Of a DNA stretch of 64,000 nucleotides, positions 43,120 to 51,594 are shown piece after piece (positions within the stretch are counted from its first letter, which is position 1; every line of letters begins with the position of its first letter). Origin of the DNA: Aquibacillus saliphilus (GTDB taxonomy: Bacteria > Bacillota > Bacilli > Bacillales > Amphibacillaceae); assembly GCF_020404745.1 (NCBI RefSeq), contig NZ_JAIZAP010000002.1:221444-285443 (forward strand), given 5' to 3'. The position numbers and the translations under genes were made by a program. The notes beneath the pieces were generated by a model. The model searched no databases. It had not been told where the DNA came from and saw only the letters and a program-made list of their open reading frames with translations.

Positions 43120-43465
43120 ATAAGCTGCCCTGATTTAGCTTTTCCATTTTATGTAACGTGTGTTTTGTTCCCCACTCATGCATAGCCGCCAAAATCGGTT
43201 CTAGGCTCCTTCCATATTCTGTAATGGAATACTCTACTTTTGGAGGCACCTGAGGATAAACAACGCGTTCAATAATATCCTCGTCTTCTAATTCTCGTAA
43301 TTGTTTTGTTAGCATCTTTTGGGTGACTCCAGGTACATTACGTTTTAACTCGCTGAATCTTTGTGTGCCATTCTTCAATAGATGCAATAAAATAATTGGT
43401 TTCCATTTCCCCACTAGTATTCCTAAAGCGTCTTCCACACGACATAATTCTGGCTCGATTTTCAT
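43118..43465 (-). CDS. HxlR-family redox regulator
   Basis: A 115-aa winged-helix repressor (LGILVGKWKPIILLHLLKNG; LKRNVPGVTQKMLTKQLREL). The N-terminal cysteine, Cys8 in PELCRVEDAL, is the thiol that YodB/CatR-type sensors use to detect quinones and diamide. GGAGG precedes the ATG. It is divergent from a flavin monooxygenase operon that it probably controls through the inverted repeat just upstream of its start. Confidence 0.9.
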   Translation of the reverse strand: MKIEPELCRVEDALGILVGKWKPIILLHLLKNGTQRFSELKRNVPGVTQKMLTKQLRELEDEDIIERVVYPQVPPKVEYSITEYGRSLEPILAAMHEWGTKHTLHKMEKLNQGSL

Positions 43466-43479
43466 TTTAATTCCTCCAT

Positions 43480-43499
43480 TAGTATCCTTTTTGATACTA
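43480..43499. promoter_or_regulatory. Inverted-repeat operator for HxlR protein
   Basis: TAGTATC-N6-GATACTA is a perfect dyad just upstream of the regulator's ribosome site and close to its promoter, fitting autoregulation. It resembles the A/T-rich TACTAT-type YodB boxes in design. Confidence 0.65.
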
Positions 43500-43848
43500 T
43501 ACTACAAAAAAGTGCGTACTTACATTTATTACTCTTATAAATCATAATTGCATTGTTAAGTGCTAGTTGAAAAATGGGTTTCTTAATAATTTTGAGACAT
43601 TCCATTTTTATTGAACAATGACGCTGGTATAAAATACTATTATAATTAGTAGTCTGAAATTCTTCTGAATATCAACTGGAACCGCACAAAAATATCCATT
43701 TCTTGTGCAAATTGATGATAGGGGCGTACTTTTAAATAAGATGAAACAAACTATTGTGATTATTACTACCAAAGTAGTAATATTAGCATCTAGCATCGAG
43801 AAACAAAAAAGTTAATTTAGTATTTAATGAAGGATAGGTGAAGCATAG
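43500..43848. other. Intergenic stretch upstream of the LLM operon
   Basis: About 350 bases, AT-rich, no supported gene. It must hold the monooxygenase promoter. A hairpin-like ACTACCAAAGTAGT lies near 43770. Confidence 0.4.
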
Positions 43849-44907
43849 ATGGAAAAGTATCGTATTGATCAAAGTAAAGGATTGGAGTTTGGAATTTACA
43901 CACTAGGTGACCATTTACCAGACCCTTTAACTGGAGAGCGAGTCTCTGCAGAAGAGCGCATTCATGAAATTATCGATTATGCTAAGCTAGCTGATCAGGC
44001 GGGTATAGATTTCTTTAGTGTGGGTGAGAGTCACCAGGAGTTTTTTGCAACACAAGCGCATGCTGTAGTGCTTTCAGCCATTGCTCAGGCGACAAAGAAT
44101 ATTAAAATTTCAAGTTCTTCTACAATTATAAGTACCTCAGATCCAGTTCGTGTCTATGAAAATTTTGCTACACTTGATTTGATCTCAAGAGGGCGTGCAG
44201 AGATTGTTGCTGGCCGTGCATCAAGAGTCGGATTATTTGATTTATTGGGCTATAACCTTCGCGATTATGAAGAGTTGTTTGAGGAGAAATTTGAGCTGTT
44301 GATGAAAATAAATGAAGAGGAAGTTGTTAACTGGGATGGAGAATTTCGTGCTCCTTTAAAGAATGCGAAGGTTCTTCCTCGTCCGAAAAACGGCTCACTG
44401 CCAATATGGCGTGCTGTTGGTGGTTCACCTGCTAGTGCGATAAGAGCAGGCTATGCCGGTGTTCCGATGTATATGGCTCATTTAGGTGGACCTGCTTCTG
44501 TTTTCAAACGAACAATTGATGCTTATCGTGAAGCTGCAACACAAAAAGGCTTTGATACATCAGAGCTCCCTGTTTCAACGGCTGGTTTTTTCTATGCAGC
44601 TGACAGCTCACAGCAGGCACTAAAAGACATGTATCCTCATATTAATGAGGGGATGAAGCGAACGAACGGTCAAGGTTTTCCGAAACAGCACTTTGCACAG
44701 GGTGTCGATCCTCATAATGTTATGAATATTGGTAGTCCGCAGGAAATCATCGAAAAAATTCTTTATCAACATGAACTATTTGGCAATCAGCGTTATATTG
44801 CACAAATTGATTTTGGTGGTATGCCAATGGATAAATTAAAGAAAAATATTGAGATAATCGGAACTGAAATTCTACCAGCAATCAAAAAATACACAGTAAA
44901 TAAATAG
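43849..44907 (+). CDS. LLM-class flavin-dependent monooxygenase
   Basis: A 352-aa luciferase-like TIM-barrel enzyme using FMNH2 and O2. FFSVGESHQEFFATQAHAVV and the GRAEIVAGRASRVGLFDLLG region are typical. The family also includes alkanal monooxygenases and dehydrogenases. The FMN reductase encoded eleven bases on would provide the reduced flavin, giving a two-component oxygenase. The divergent HxlR regulator suggests induction by electrophiles. Confidence 0.9.
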   Translation: MEKYRIDQSKGLEFGIYTLGDHLPDPLTGERVSAEERIHEIIDYAKLADQAGIDFFSVGESHQEFFATQAHAVVLSAIAQATKNIKISSSSTIISTSDPVRVYENFATLDLISRGRAEIVAGRASRVGLFDLLGYNLRDYEELFEEKFELLMKINEEEVVNWDGEFRAPLKNAKVLPRPKNGSLPIWRAVGGSPASAIRAGYAGVPMYMAHLGGPASVFKRTIDAYREAATQKGFDTSELPVSTAGFFYAADSSQQALKDMYPHINEGMKRTNGQGFPKQHFAQGVDPHNVMNIGSPQEIIEKILYQHELFGNQRYIAQIDFGGMPMDKLKKNIEIIGTEILPAIKKYTVNK

Positions 44908-44918
44908 GGGGAAAGAAA

Positions 44919-45485
44919 ATGAAGATTGTCGGATTATCCGGCTCTAAGGTTGGGTCGAAAACAAGAACAGCAATGAACTATACAGTTAATGCGATGCGAG
45001 AAAAATATCCAACTATTGAAGTAACATTAATTGATTTAGCCCAATACGATGTTCAGTTTAGCGATGGACGTAATTATTTGGAATACGAAGGTGATACACG
45101 ATACGTAGTACAAACAATTATGGAAGCAGATGCAATTATTATCGGAACACCGATTTTCCAAGCTTCGATACCAGCAACATTGAAGAACGTATTTGATCTA
45201 CTTCCAGTAAACGCATTTCGCGATAAAGTTGTCAGCATGTTTGTGACAGCAGGTTCACCAAAGCATTATTTAATTGTCGAACAACAATTAAAACCTATTT
45301 TGGTCTACATGAAAGCACAGATTGTTCAAACCTTCGTATTTATTGAAGAAAAGGATTTCTATCGAAAGGAAATTACAAATGATGACGTGTTATTCCGCAT
45401 CGATCGTTTGGTTGAAGATACAGTCGTATTAACGGAAACATATACAAACATCCGTGAAGCTAAAGAAGCTGAATATGATTTTTAG
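44919..45485 (+). CDS. NADPH-dependent FMN reductase, monooxygenase partner
   Basis: A 188-aa flavodoxin-fold reductase, a clear paralogue of the protein at 16143: GLSGSKVGSKTRTAM is the FMN-phosphate loop and TPIFQASIPATLKNVFDLLP the flavin motif. GGGGGAAAG precedes the ATG. Operon position behind the LLM oxygenase argues that it supplies FMNH2. Confidence 0.9.
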   Translation: MKIVGLSGSKVGSKTRTAMNYTVNAMREKYPTIEVTLIDLAQYDVQFSDGRNYLEYEGDTRYVVQTIMEADAIIIGTPIFQASIPATLKNVFDLLPVNAFRDKVVSMFVTAGSPKHYLIVEQQLKPILVYMKAQIVQTFVFIEEKDFYRKEITNDDVLFRIDRLVEDTVVLTETYTNIREAKEAEYDF

Positions 45486-45517
45486 GTAGATGAAATATTA
45501 ATAATAGAAATTATAAT

Positions 45518-45561
45518 GGGATAGGTTAGCAATCGACAATGTTGTTTCGTCAAACCTATCC
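45518..45561 (+). terminator. Terminator of the LLM-reductase operon
   Basis: GGATAGGTT/AACCTATCC nine-pair stem with a long loop, then TATTTTGGG. Confidence 0.72.
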
Positions 45562-45746
45562 TATTTTGGGTTTACTTCAAAGGCTTTTTTTCTAAAAGAT
45601 TTTGATATAAAGAACGAACGGAAGAAAGTTACTGAAGCTATGTCGCAGTTTATAACAACTTTGAAGATTTTAAAGCAACAATATTTATTTAAGGTCCATT
45701 TCAAAAGAGTATCAATTTGCATTATAATATTCATTCCGATAATAGC

Positions 45747-46358
45747 TTACTTCAAATCTTTTGGAGGTTTTTCGACATGTTTTTTATTTTTCACCTCGGA
45801 AAAAATGTCATTTGAATCACTTGCTTGATTATCTGTTTTTTTTATTGGTGGATAAAACTGAGTCCCTTGAATTGTATCCATAACCATTTGAATATCTTCT
45901 TTGGTAGCATGAAGCTTACTTGGTTTCAACAAATATCCTAATTGACCGTTTGACTCTATCGTAGCCCACTGTAGATCACTAATATGTTGAATATTTTGTT
46001 GTCTCAATCGCACTTCAAGCATATCTACGGTTAAACGTAATTTTTTTAAATTTTTTTCAATTATTTTACCATTATCAACGACTACTAGTGATTTTCCATA
46101 AATAAAGGTCTCCGCTTTATCGAATTTCAAGACGAGATATTCGACAAAAATAAGTGTAAGGACCATTAACAAGGTAATTACTAAAGTAATCCAAATGTTT
46201 CTTTCACTTACTGGTTGAATAATTAATGAACCGACAGCTACCATCATGACGGTCTGAGCAACCGTAAGCTGCGATATTGACTTCCTTCCAGCTACCCGAA
46301 GTATAATTATCCCGCCAATGACAACGACAATAGCTTTCCATATGAAATGTAAATCCAA
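45747..46358 (-). CDS. DUF421 membrane protein, short type
   Basis: A 203-aa paralogue with three membrane helices (VVIGGIIILRVAGRKSISQL opens the family motif) and a soluble domain (VVDNGKIIEKNLKKLRLTVD; VRLRQQNIQHISDLQWATIE). The TTG start follows GGGGGG. It is closer in length to the copy at 47795 than to the 230-aa copy at 17874. The C-terminus ends in a Lys/Glu-rich tail. Confidence 0.9.
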   Translation of the reverse strand: MDLHFIWKAIVVVIGGIIILRVAGRKSISQLTVAQTVMMVAVGSLIIQPVSERNIWITLVITLLMVLTLIFVEYLVLKFDKAETFIYGKSLVVVDNGKIIEKNLKKLRLTVDMLEVRLRQQNIQHISDLQWATIESNGQLGYLLKPSKLHATKEDIQMVMDTIQGTQFYPPIKKTDNQASDSNDIFSEVKNKKHVEKPPKDLK

Positions 46359-46454
46359 AAAATCCCCCCCTTGTTAAACTATGTATAGATAGGTTGCTAA
46401 GAATAAACTAAACTATTCGTGGTAGTAATAACCCGTAGATAAAAATAAACAGAA

Positions 46455-46486
46455 AAAAACCGATTCAATTATTTTTGAACCGGTTT
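46455..46486 (-). terminator. Terminator of the MFS gene
   Basis: AACCGNTTCAA/TTGAANCGGTT stem with one mismatch; the T-run lies on the minus strand. Confidence 0.75.
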
Positions 46487-46516
46487 TACTGCGTCAAACC
46501 ATTTATTGTGAATCTA

Positions 46517-47662
46517 TTATGATGTGCGCCGTAAATTAGTATAACCGGCAACCGCAAGAACAATCATACCAATTAAAAAGGCAAGAAAATATGGGGATAC
46601 TGTGTCACGAACTATACCCGTAACAAATGAACTGACGATGATACCTAGTGAGAAAATAGCGGACATGTAGGCAAAGGCTCTTCCATGTACTTCTCTTGGA
46701 GCACTCTCGGTAAGTGCAGTTGCCATCGCCGGCATAACAAGGCCAAAAAATATACCAATAATAAATAATAGGACAGGTAAAGGCAGTGATGTACTAAAGA
46801 TAGCAAATAACGCCATCGACATACCAAACAAGCCAAGCTTAAGTCGTTTCAAAGGGCTAAAACGATTGATGAAAAATAACGACAACGTTAGAAATGTCCC
46901 GATGCCCATATAGCTAAATAACTGACCTGTGTGAAAGGTAGAAAGTCCCTGTTCAACTGTTAAGTAGGGAATTTCAAAAATTAATACTCCGTGAATATAC
47001 ATTACGGCAAAACCTAATAAATAAACAATCAGTAGGCTAGGGGCCAATAAAACATTTTTAAAGCCTACAGATGACTTGTGGTGGTGATTTGTTACAACGA
47101 CAACTTGTCTATCTTTTAAATAACGCATGGAATAGATACCGGTTACTAACATCGCTGTACCAATGAAAAAGTAAGTGTTGACATAACCTATTAAAACAAC
47201 CAATTTACCGCCGAGAAGCGGAGCAATAATACTTGCTAGTGTAGACAAAATACCGTTGATAGCCATATTTTTTCCTTGCTGTCGACTATTTTTTGCGTAT
47301 CCAGAAAGTAGAGTGTATGCTGCAGGAATCAAAAATGCTAACGCAAATCCGTTTAGTCCATGCAATAGTAATAGGTCGACAGAGTTTCGAGCTAAACCAT
47401 GTGCAATAAACAATCCACCTGAAGCAAATAATGGAAGCGTAATAAATATTTTTTTGCCAAAACGATCAACCAGTGGTCCAGCAAGTAAATTCCCAGATAA
47501 ATTAGTCAGTGCAGTCACACTAAGGATTATACCAATTAGAACACTTGATGCACCAAATGCTGCTGCGAATGGTGTGAAAACTGGAATCTGAAGTCTCATG
47601 ATTAAACTAATAAGAAACATAACGATAAAGATATTAAATTTATCTACAACTATTTCACGCAT
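46517..47662 (-). CDS. MFS transporter (12-helix)
   Basis: A 381-aa drug:H+-antiporter-like protein with twelve hydrophobic segments. The motif-A region is AGPLVDRFGKKIFITLPLFA; the second-half counterpart is FFINRFSPLKRLKLGLFG. GAGGTGAG precedes the ATG. The basic central loop (NHHHKSSVGFKN) divides the two halves. Substrate unknown. Confidence 0.88.
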   Translation of the reverse strand: MREIVVDKFNIFIVMFLISLIMRLQIPVFTPFAAAFGASSVLIGIILSVTALTNLSGNLLAGPLVDRFGKKIFITLPLFASGGLFIAHGLARNSVDLLLLHGLNGFALAFLIPAAYTLLSGYAKNSRQQGKNMAINGILSTLASIIAPLLGGKLVVLIGYVNTYFFIGTAMLVTGIYSMRYLKDRQVVVVTNHHHKSSVGFKNVLLAPSLLIVYLLGFAVMYIHGVLIFEIPYLTVEQGLSTFHTGQLFSYMGIGTFLTLSLFFINRFSPLKRLKLGLFGMSMALFAIFSTSLPLPVLLFIIGIFFGLVMPAMATALTESAPREVHGRAFAYMSAIFSLGIIVSSFVTGIVRDTVSPYFLAFLIGMIVLAVAGYTNLRRTS

Positions 47663-47794
47663 TTTCTCACCTCGAAAACAATCTATGTTTAAAAAGTGAA
47701 AAATAGACGAGCAATGATGTCGTTTCCTTAATCACAATAGTTTTTAAATAGTTTAGTGAAACTAAAAGATAATAGGGGTTAGGAGGTTAGCATT

Positions 47795-48394
47795 ATGGAA
47801 GGTTTGATTCAAGCAATTATTTATATTGTAGCGGCAAATATACTGCTAAGATTTGCTGGCAAACGAACGATTTCTCAGTCGACACCAAGTGAAGTTGTCA
47901 TTATGATTGGAATTGGTACGGTCTTGGTACATCCGTTAAAATCAGAGGACCCATGGGTTAGTGTCTACCATGGAGTTCTAATTGTTGTAGCAATTATTAT
48001 AGTGTCAATCTTACAAATTTATCTGCCTAAGTTCCAAAAATGGAATATGGGTGAGCCTTTAATAATCGTCAAAGACGGTGAAATTTTACAAAAAAATCTT
48101 AAAAAAGCAAGAATTACAGTAGACGAATTAAAGATGAAGTTGAGAATAAAAAAAGTAAATGATCTAACAAAACTTAAATGTGTTACCTTAGAAGTAAGTG
48201 GTGATATAGGAATAGAATTTTTAGAAAAGCACTCATTTGCTACCCAAAAAGAAGTCGATGATTTAAAAAAGGCAATTCAAATGATTGGCGATATAGTCGG
48301 TTCCCCTGTTGTTTTTTATACGCCCCCGACTGATCCAGGTAAAAATCTTTTCAACCAGGTTGAAGAGGTACAGGAGAAGGATCCATTACAATAA
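47795..48394 (+). CDS. DUF421 membrane protein, short type
   Basis: A 199-aa protein with RFAGKRTISQSTPSEVVIMI and a soluble domain (EPLIIVKDGEILQKNLKKAR; LKMKLRIKKVNDLTKLKCVT). GGAGG lies before the ATG. Third DUF421 gene of the window; it and the copy at 45747 flank the MFS gene. Function unknown. Confidence 0.9.
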   Translation: MEGLIQAIIYIVAANILLRFAGKRTISQSTPSEVVIMIGIGTVLVHPLKSEDPWVSVYHGVLIVVAIIIVSILQIYLPKFQKWNMGEPLIIVKDGEILQKNLKKARITVDELKMKLRIKKVNDLTKLKCVTLEVSGDIGIEFLEKHSFATQKEVDDLKKAIQMIGDIVGSPVVFYTPPTDPGKNLFNQVEEVQEKDPLQ

Positions 48395-48534
48395 TAGAGA
48401 TGCTTACTTTTGTTCCATTTCGTTTTAGCGTCGATCATCCCAAATTCCAGAGATGGGAATGGTTATAGGGTAATTAATTTCTTATCTTTAACGGAGTTTA
48501 TAGGTTGCTTGAATAATCACTTTGATAGTTAACC

Positions 48535-48580
48535 ATAGTTGTAAAATACAACTATTTAAAAATATGGTAAAATAGTTGTA
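48535..48580 (+). promoter_or_regulatory. Operator-like repeats before the CBS protein
   Basis: ATAGTTGTAAAATACAACTAT is a perfect dyad around AAAAT (split: ATAGTTGT and ACAACTAT). A third half-site ATAGTTGTA follows at 48572. A TTGTAA/TATGGT promoter candidate with 18-base spacing overlaps the dyad. A repressor site is likely; the regulator is unknown. Confidence 0.5.
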
Positions 48581-48667
48581 TTAATTGTATTTTTAAACAG
48601 AATAATTTTGCTGCGAAAGAAAGTATTTCTATTAGCCAGTAGTAACCTTTTTAAAGGAGGGGAAGGC

Positions 48668-49123
48668 ATGAAAGCTCACGAAATCATGATTAATAAGGTC
48701 CACAAGGTGAACGAGGGAGATACTGTTCGGTCTGTTATCGAGAAATTTATAGAGCACAATATCAGTGGACTTCCAGTAGTTACTAAAAAAGATGAAATCG
48801 TTGCTTACATAAGTGATGGCGATATCATGAGATATATTGGTAAACATAAAGATATAGTGGTTGATTCCATGTTTTTTGTCAACATTATCAAAGGAGATGA
48901 ACAGGGGTTTGAGGACCGCTTAAAAAATATTATTGATTTAAACGTCCTGACTATCGCAAAAAAAAGGTTCATCAAAGTCGATTGGCAAAAGAACATTGAA
49001 GATGTTGCCGCTATATTAGGAGAGAAACAAATAAAGAAACTCCCTGTCGAGCGTGATGGGAAATTGGTTGGTATTATCAGTCGTGGAGATGTCATCCGTA
49101 ATGCATTTAATCGCATTATTTAG
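48668..49123 (+). CDS. Tandem CBS-domain protein
   Basis: A 151-aa protein made of two CBS domains: MINKVHKVNEGDTVRSVIEK with SGLPVVTKKDEIVAYISDGD, and IKVDWQKNIEDVAAILGEKQ with KKLPVERDGKLVGIISRGDV. The start follows AAGGAGGGG; upstream codons are dropped. Such pairs bind adenine nucleotides or related ligands. It is a stand-alone sensor; partner unknown. Confidence 0.92.
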   Translation: MKAHEIMINKVHKVNEGDTVRSVIEKFIEHNISGLPVVTKKDEIVAYISDGDIMRYIGKHKDIVVDSMFFVNIIKGDEQGFEDRLKNIIDLNVLTIAKKRFIKVDWQKNIEDVAAILGEKQIKKLPVERDGKLVGIISRGDVIRNAFNRII

Positions 49124-49184
49124 TGCCTGGAAAATTTAGAGTGGGAATAGCTTTAGTTAATAATTTTGTTTAAGGAGATTTGAA

Positions 49185-50627
49185 ATGACTAGCCGAAATC
49201 TAACTTTACACACAGATAAATATCAAGTAAATATGATTTATGCTCATTGGAAATTGAATCGTCACAACAATGTTCGGGTATTTGATGCTTATTTTAGAAA
49301 AAATCCTTTTAATAATGGATATGCGGTATTTGCAGGTCTCGAGAGAATAATAAACTACATCAATTCGCTCGAGTTCACTGAAGCTGATTTGGATTACTTG
49401 CGAACTCAGCCAGAAAATTATGACGAAGCGTTCCTAGCAGAACTTAAAAAAATTAGGTTTACAGGCACCTTGCATGCTGTAACAGAAGGTACGATTGTTT
49501 TCCCTAATGAGCCAATTGTGAGAGTGGAAGCAAGAATCTTTGAGGCACAACTTATAGAAACAGCTTTGTTGAATTTCATGAATTATCAAACACTTGTTGC
49601 TACCAAAGCCTCAAGAATCATTCAAGTTGCTCCTAGTGATGATTCGTTCTTCGAATTTGGAACAAGAAGAGCGCAAGAAGCAGATGCTGCAATATGGGGA
49701 ACTAGAGCCTGTTACATCGCAGGTTTCAACGGAACGAGTAATATGGAAGCAGGAAAGCGATTTGGTATCCCTACTATTGGAACACACTCACATGCTTGGA
49801 TAATGGATTTTGAATCAGAATTAGAATCTTTTCGGGCATATGCGAAAATTTATCCAGATACCACGGTACTATTAGTTGATACTTATGATACATTAAAATT
49901 AGGAGTTCCAAATGCAATTAAAGTCGGAAAGGAATTAGCCCAAAAAGGTCATAAGTTAAAGGGAATCCGGTTAGATAGTGGAGATTTAGCTTTTTTATCG
50001 AAAGAAGCTAGAAGAATGCTTGATGAGGCAGGTCTTGACTATGTAAGGATTACAGCTAGTAATGAACTTGATGAGCATGTTATTTCTGATTTAATTGCCC
50101 AGGGTGCGAGGATAGATGCCTGGGGTGTAGGCACACAATTGATAACGGCGGCTGATAACCCGTCGCTTGGTGGAGTTTATAAATTGGTTGCCCGGAAAAA
50201 TGGGAATACATATGAGCCAGTGATTAAAATTTCAGGAAACCCTGAAAAAACAACAACCCCTGGTTTAAAAACTGTTTATCGGTTTAAAGGAAAAAAGAGC
50301 AACAAAGCAATGGGGGATTACATTGCTTTTCTAGATGAAACGATCAACGAAGATTCAAAAATTAAATTGTTCGATCCTGTATATACGTATAAGCAGAAGT
50401 TCGCAATTAATTTTCATGCAGAAGAGCTGTTAAAACCTATTTTTGTAAATGGTGAGCAAGTTTACACTCTTCCCTTTATAGACGATATTAGGGATTATCA
50501 TAAGGAACAATTAACATTGTTTTGGGAAGAATATTTGAGAAAGCTAAATCCTGAAATTTATCCAGTAGATTTGAGCGAACAAGTGTGGAATACTAAAATG
50601 GATCTTTATCAACATAGTAAACGTTGA
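49185..50627 (+). CDS. pncB: Nicotinate phosphoribosyltransferase
   Basis: First enzyme of the Preiss-Handler NAD salvage path: nicotinate plus PRPP (with ATP) gives nicotinate mononucleotide. It is 480 aa. Key blocks are LHTDKYQVNMIYAHWK, VFAGLERIINYIN, the ANFEFGTRRAQ-like segment FFEFGTRRAQEADAA, GTHSHAWIM (phosphorylated His region) and IRLDSGDLA. It has its own ribosome site (AAGGAG) and is monocistronic. Confidence 0.95.
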   Translation: MTSRNLTLHTDKYQVNMIYAHWKLNRHNNVRVFDAYFRKNPFNNGYAVFAGLERIINYINSLEFTEADLDYLRTQPENYDEAFLAELKKIRFTGTLHAVTEGTIVFPNEPIVRVEARIFEAQLIETALLNFMNYQTLVATKASRIIQVAPSDDSFFEFGTRRAQEADAAIWGTRACYIAGFNGTSNMEAGKRFGIPTIGTHSHAWIMDFESELESFRAYAKIYPDTTVLLVDTYDTLKLGVPNAIKVGKELAQKGHKLKGIRLDSGDLAFLSKEARRMLDEAGLDYVRITASNELDEHVISDLIAQGARIDAWGVGTQLITAADNPSLGGVYKLVARKNGNTYEPVIKISGNPEKTTTPGLKTVYRFKGKKSNKAMGDYIAFLDETINEDSKIKLFDPVYTYKQKFAINFHAEELLKPIFVNGEQVYTLPFIDDIRDYHKEQLTLFWEEYLRKLNPEIYPVDLSEQVWNTKMDLYQHSKR

Positions 50628-50708
50628 TTCATACGTTTTTGGATAATAAAGTTAATCTTTTCCGTTTAATCCTATCAGGCTTTAGAAAAGTTTAGGGAAT
50701 AGAAGTAG

Positions 50709-50761
50709 GTGTCAGGAACTTTACCTGGACTAAAAAAACTGTCCTTAGAAGGTCCTGACAC
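50709..50761. repeat. Gene-end hairpin repeat, member 6
   Basis: Outer stem GTGTCAGGA/TCCTGACAC, inner TGGAC...GTCC pair. It lies between convergent pncB and yuiD. Confidence 0.8.
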
Positions 50762-50781
50762 TGACAATAGAATTTTTAATG

Positions 50782-51246
50782 TTATCTTTTATTTTCCGAT
50801 AAATAACTAAGCGCTCCGATGATTATACCGAATAGTGCGCCACCAGCTACCTCATTTGGTAAATGCCCAAGCATTTCTTTTAATTCTCTATCTCGTTTCT
50901 TGTGATAAATACCAGGGTGGTTTTCAACAATTTTTTCTAGCTGTTCATCGATATCGTTTACTGCTATCGCTATTTCTCCAGCTTGCCAGCGTATTCCCAT
51001 CGCATCATACATGACAATTAAACTGAAAATACTAGAGACACCGAAATCTATTGATGCAAATCCCTCTTTTAAAGCTACATAAGTAGTCAGAGATATCACA
51101 GCTGAGGAATGGGAGCTTGGCATTTCTCCACTTGCAAAAAGCTTATTCCAATCCCAATTACCTGTTTTCGCATAATTTACTGGTACTTTTAGTAATTGAG
51201 CAGCACCAATACCCACTAAAGCTGTTGTAATTGCTCGATTTAACAT
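50782..51246 (-). CDS. yuiD: Divergent PAP2 family protein (YuiD-like)
   Basis: A 154-aa membrane protein. The phosphatase motif SGEMPSSHSSAV and the downstream YDAMGIRWQAGE with GHLPNEVAGGALFG match DivPAP2/YuiD. GAGGTG precedes the ATG. A lipid-phosphate or undecaprenyl-phosphate substrate is a guess from the superfamily. Confidence 0.92.
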   Translation of the reverse strand: MLNRAITTALVGIGAAQLLKVPVNYAKTGNWDWNKLFASGEMPSSHSSAVISLTTYVALKEGFASIDFGVSSIFSLIVMYDAMGIRWQAGEIAIAVNDIDEQLEKIVENHPGIYHKKRDRELKEMLGHLPNEVAGGALFGIIIGALSYLSENKR

Positions 51247-51414
51247 AGGTTCACCTCAAGATTAAGATGAGAAATAAAGTCATCTTTTATTCAGATGAAA
51301 TTAATTCTTCTTCAGAAGAATTTTAAAAGGTGTAATCCACTTACGGATTGACGAAAATTTAATCTAAATATCAAATCGACAAGAATTAGACAAAAAGTTT
51401 TCACCACTAATTTG

Positions 51415-51443
51415 TTGTGAATTTTTAGAAAAGTTGATAAGAT
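51415..51443 (+). promoter_or_regulatory. Promoter of the serC riboswitch transcript
   Basis: TTGTGA and TAAGAT separated by exactly 17 bases; the predicted start lies about ten bases before the aptamer. Confidence 0.7.
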
Positions 51444-51460
51444 TAGACAATGATGAAATG

Positions 51461-51532
51461 GCAATGTGTAACTGGCGAAATGCGAATTACCGCAAGGGGA
51501 GCACATTGTATCGATAGCCGTTCGCCTGGGCA
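51461..51532 (+). promoter_or_regulatory. ZTP (ZMP) riboswitch aptamer, pfl motif
   Basis: CAATGTG pairs with CACATTG (51462 and 51502). The conserved GTAACTGGCG is followed by a small hairpin with AAGGGGAGC, then, after a linker, GCCGTTCGCCTGGGCA. This is the two-part pfl/ZTP aptamer, which senses the purine intermediate ZTP/ZMP that rises when 10-formyl-THF is low. Its usual genes are folate and purine genes; here it precedes serC, which feeds serine to one-carbon metabolism. Confidence 0.85.
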
Positions 51533-51535
51533 GGA

Positions 51536-51562
51536 GGTAAGGAATAAAATCCTTGCCTTTTT
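51536..51562 (+). terminator. Riboswitch-controlled terminator before serC
   Basis: GGTAAGGA/TCCTTGCC with a six-base loop and TTTTTCT, starting three bases after the aptamer core. It can compete with the last aptamer helix, so ligand binding should permit read-through. Confidence 0.82.
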
Positions 51563-51594
51563 CTATCTATATTTTAAAGTAGGAGTTGCTTACA

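Noticed and set aside
45640..45828. Plus-strand 62-codon frame
   Set aside because: Runs into the opposite-strand DUF421 gene; hydrophobic chance frame without a ribosome site.
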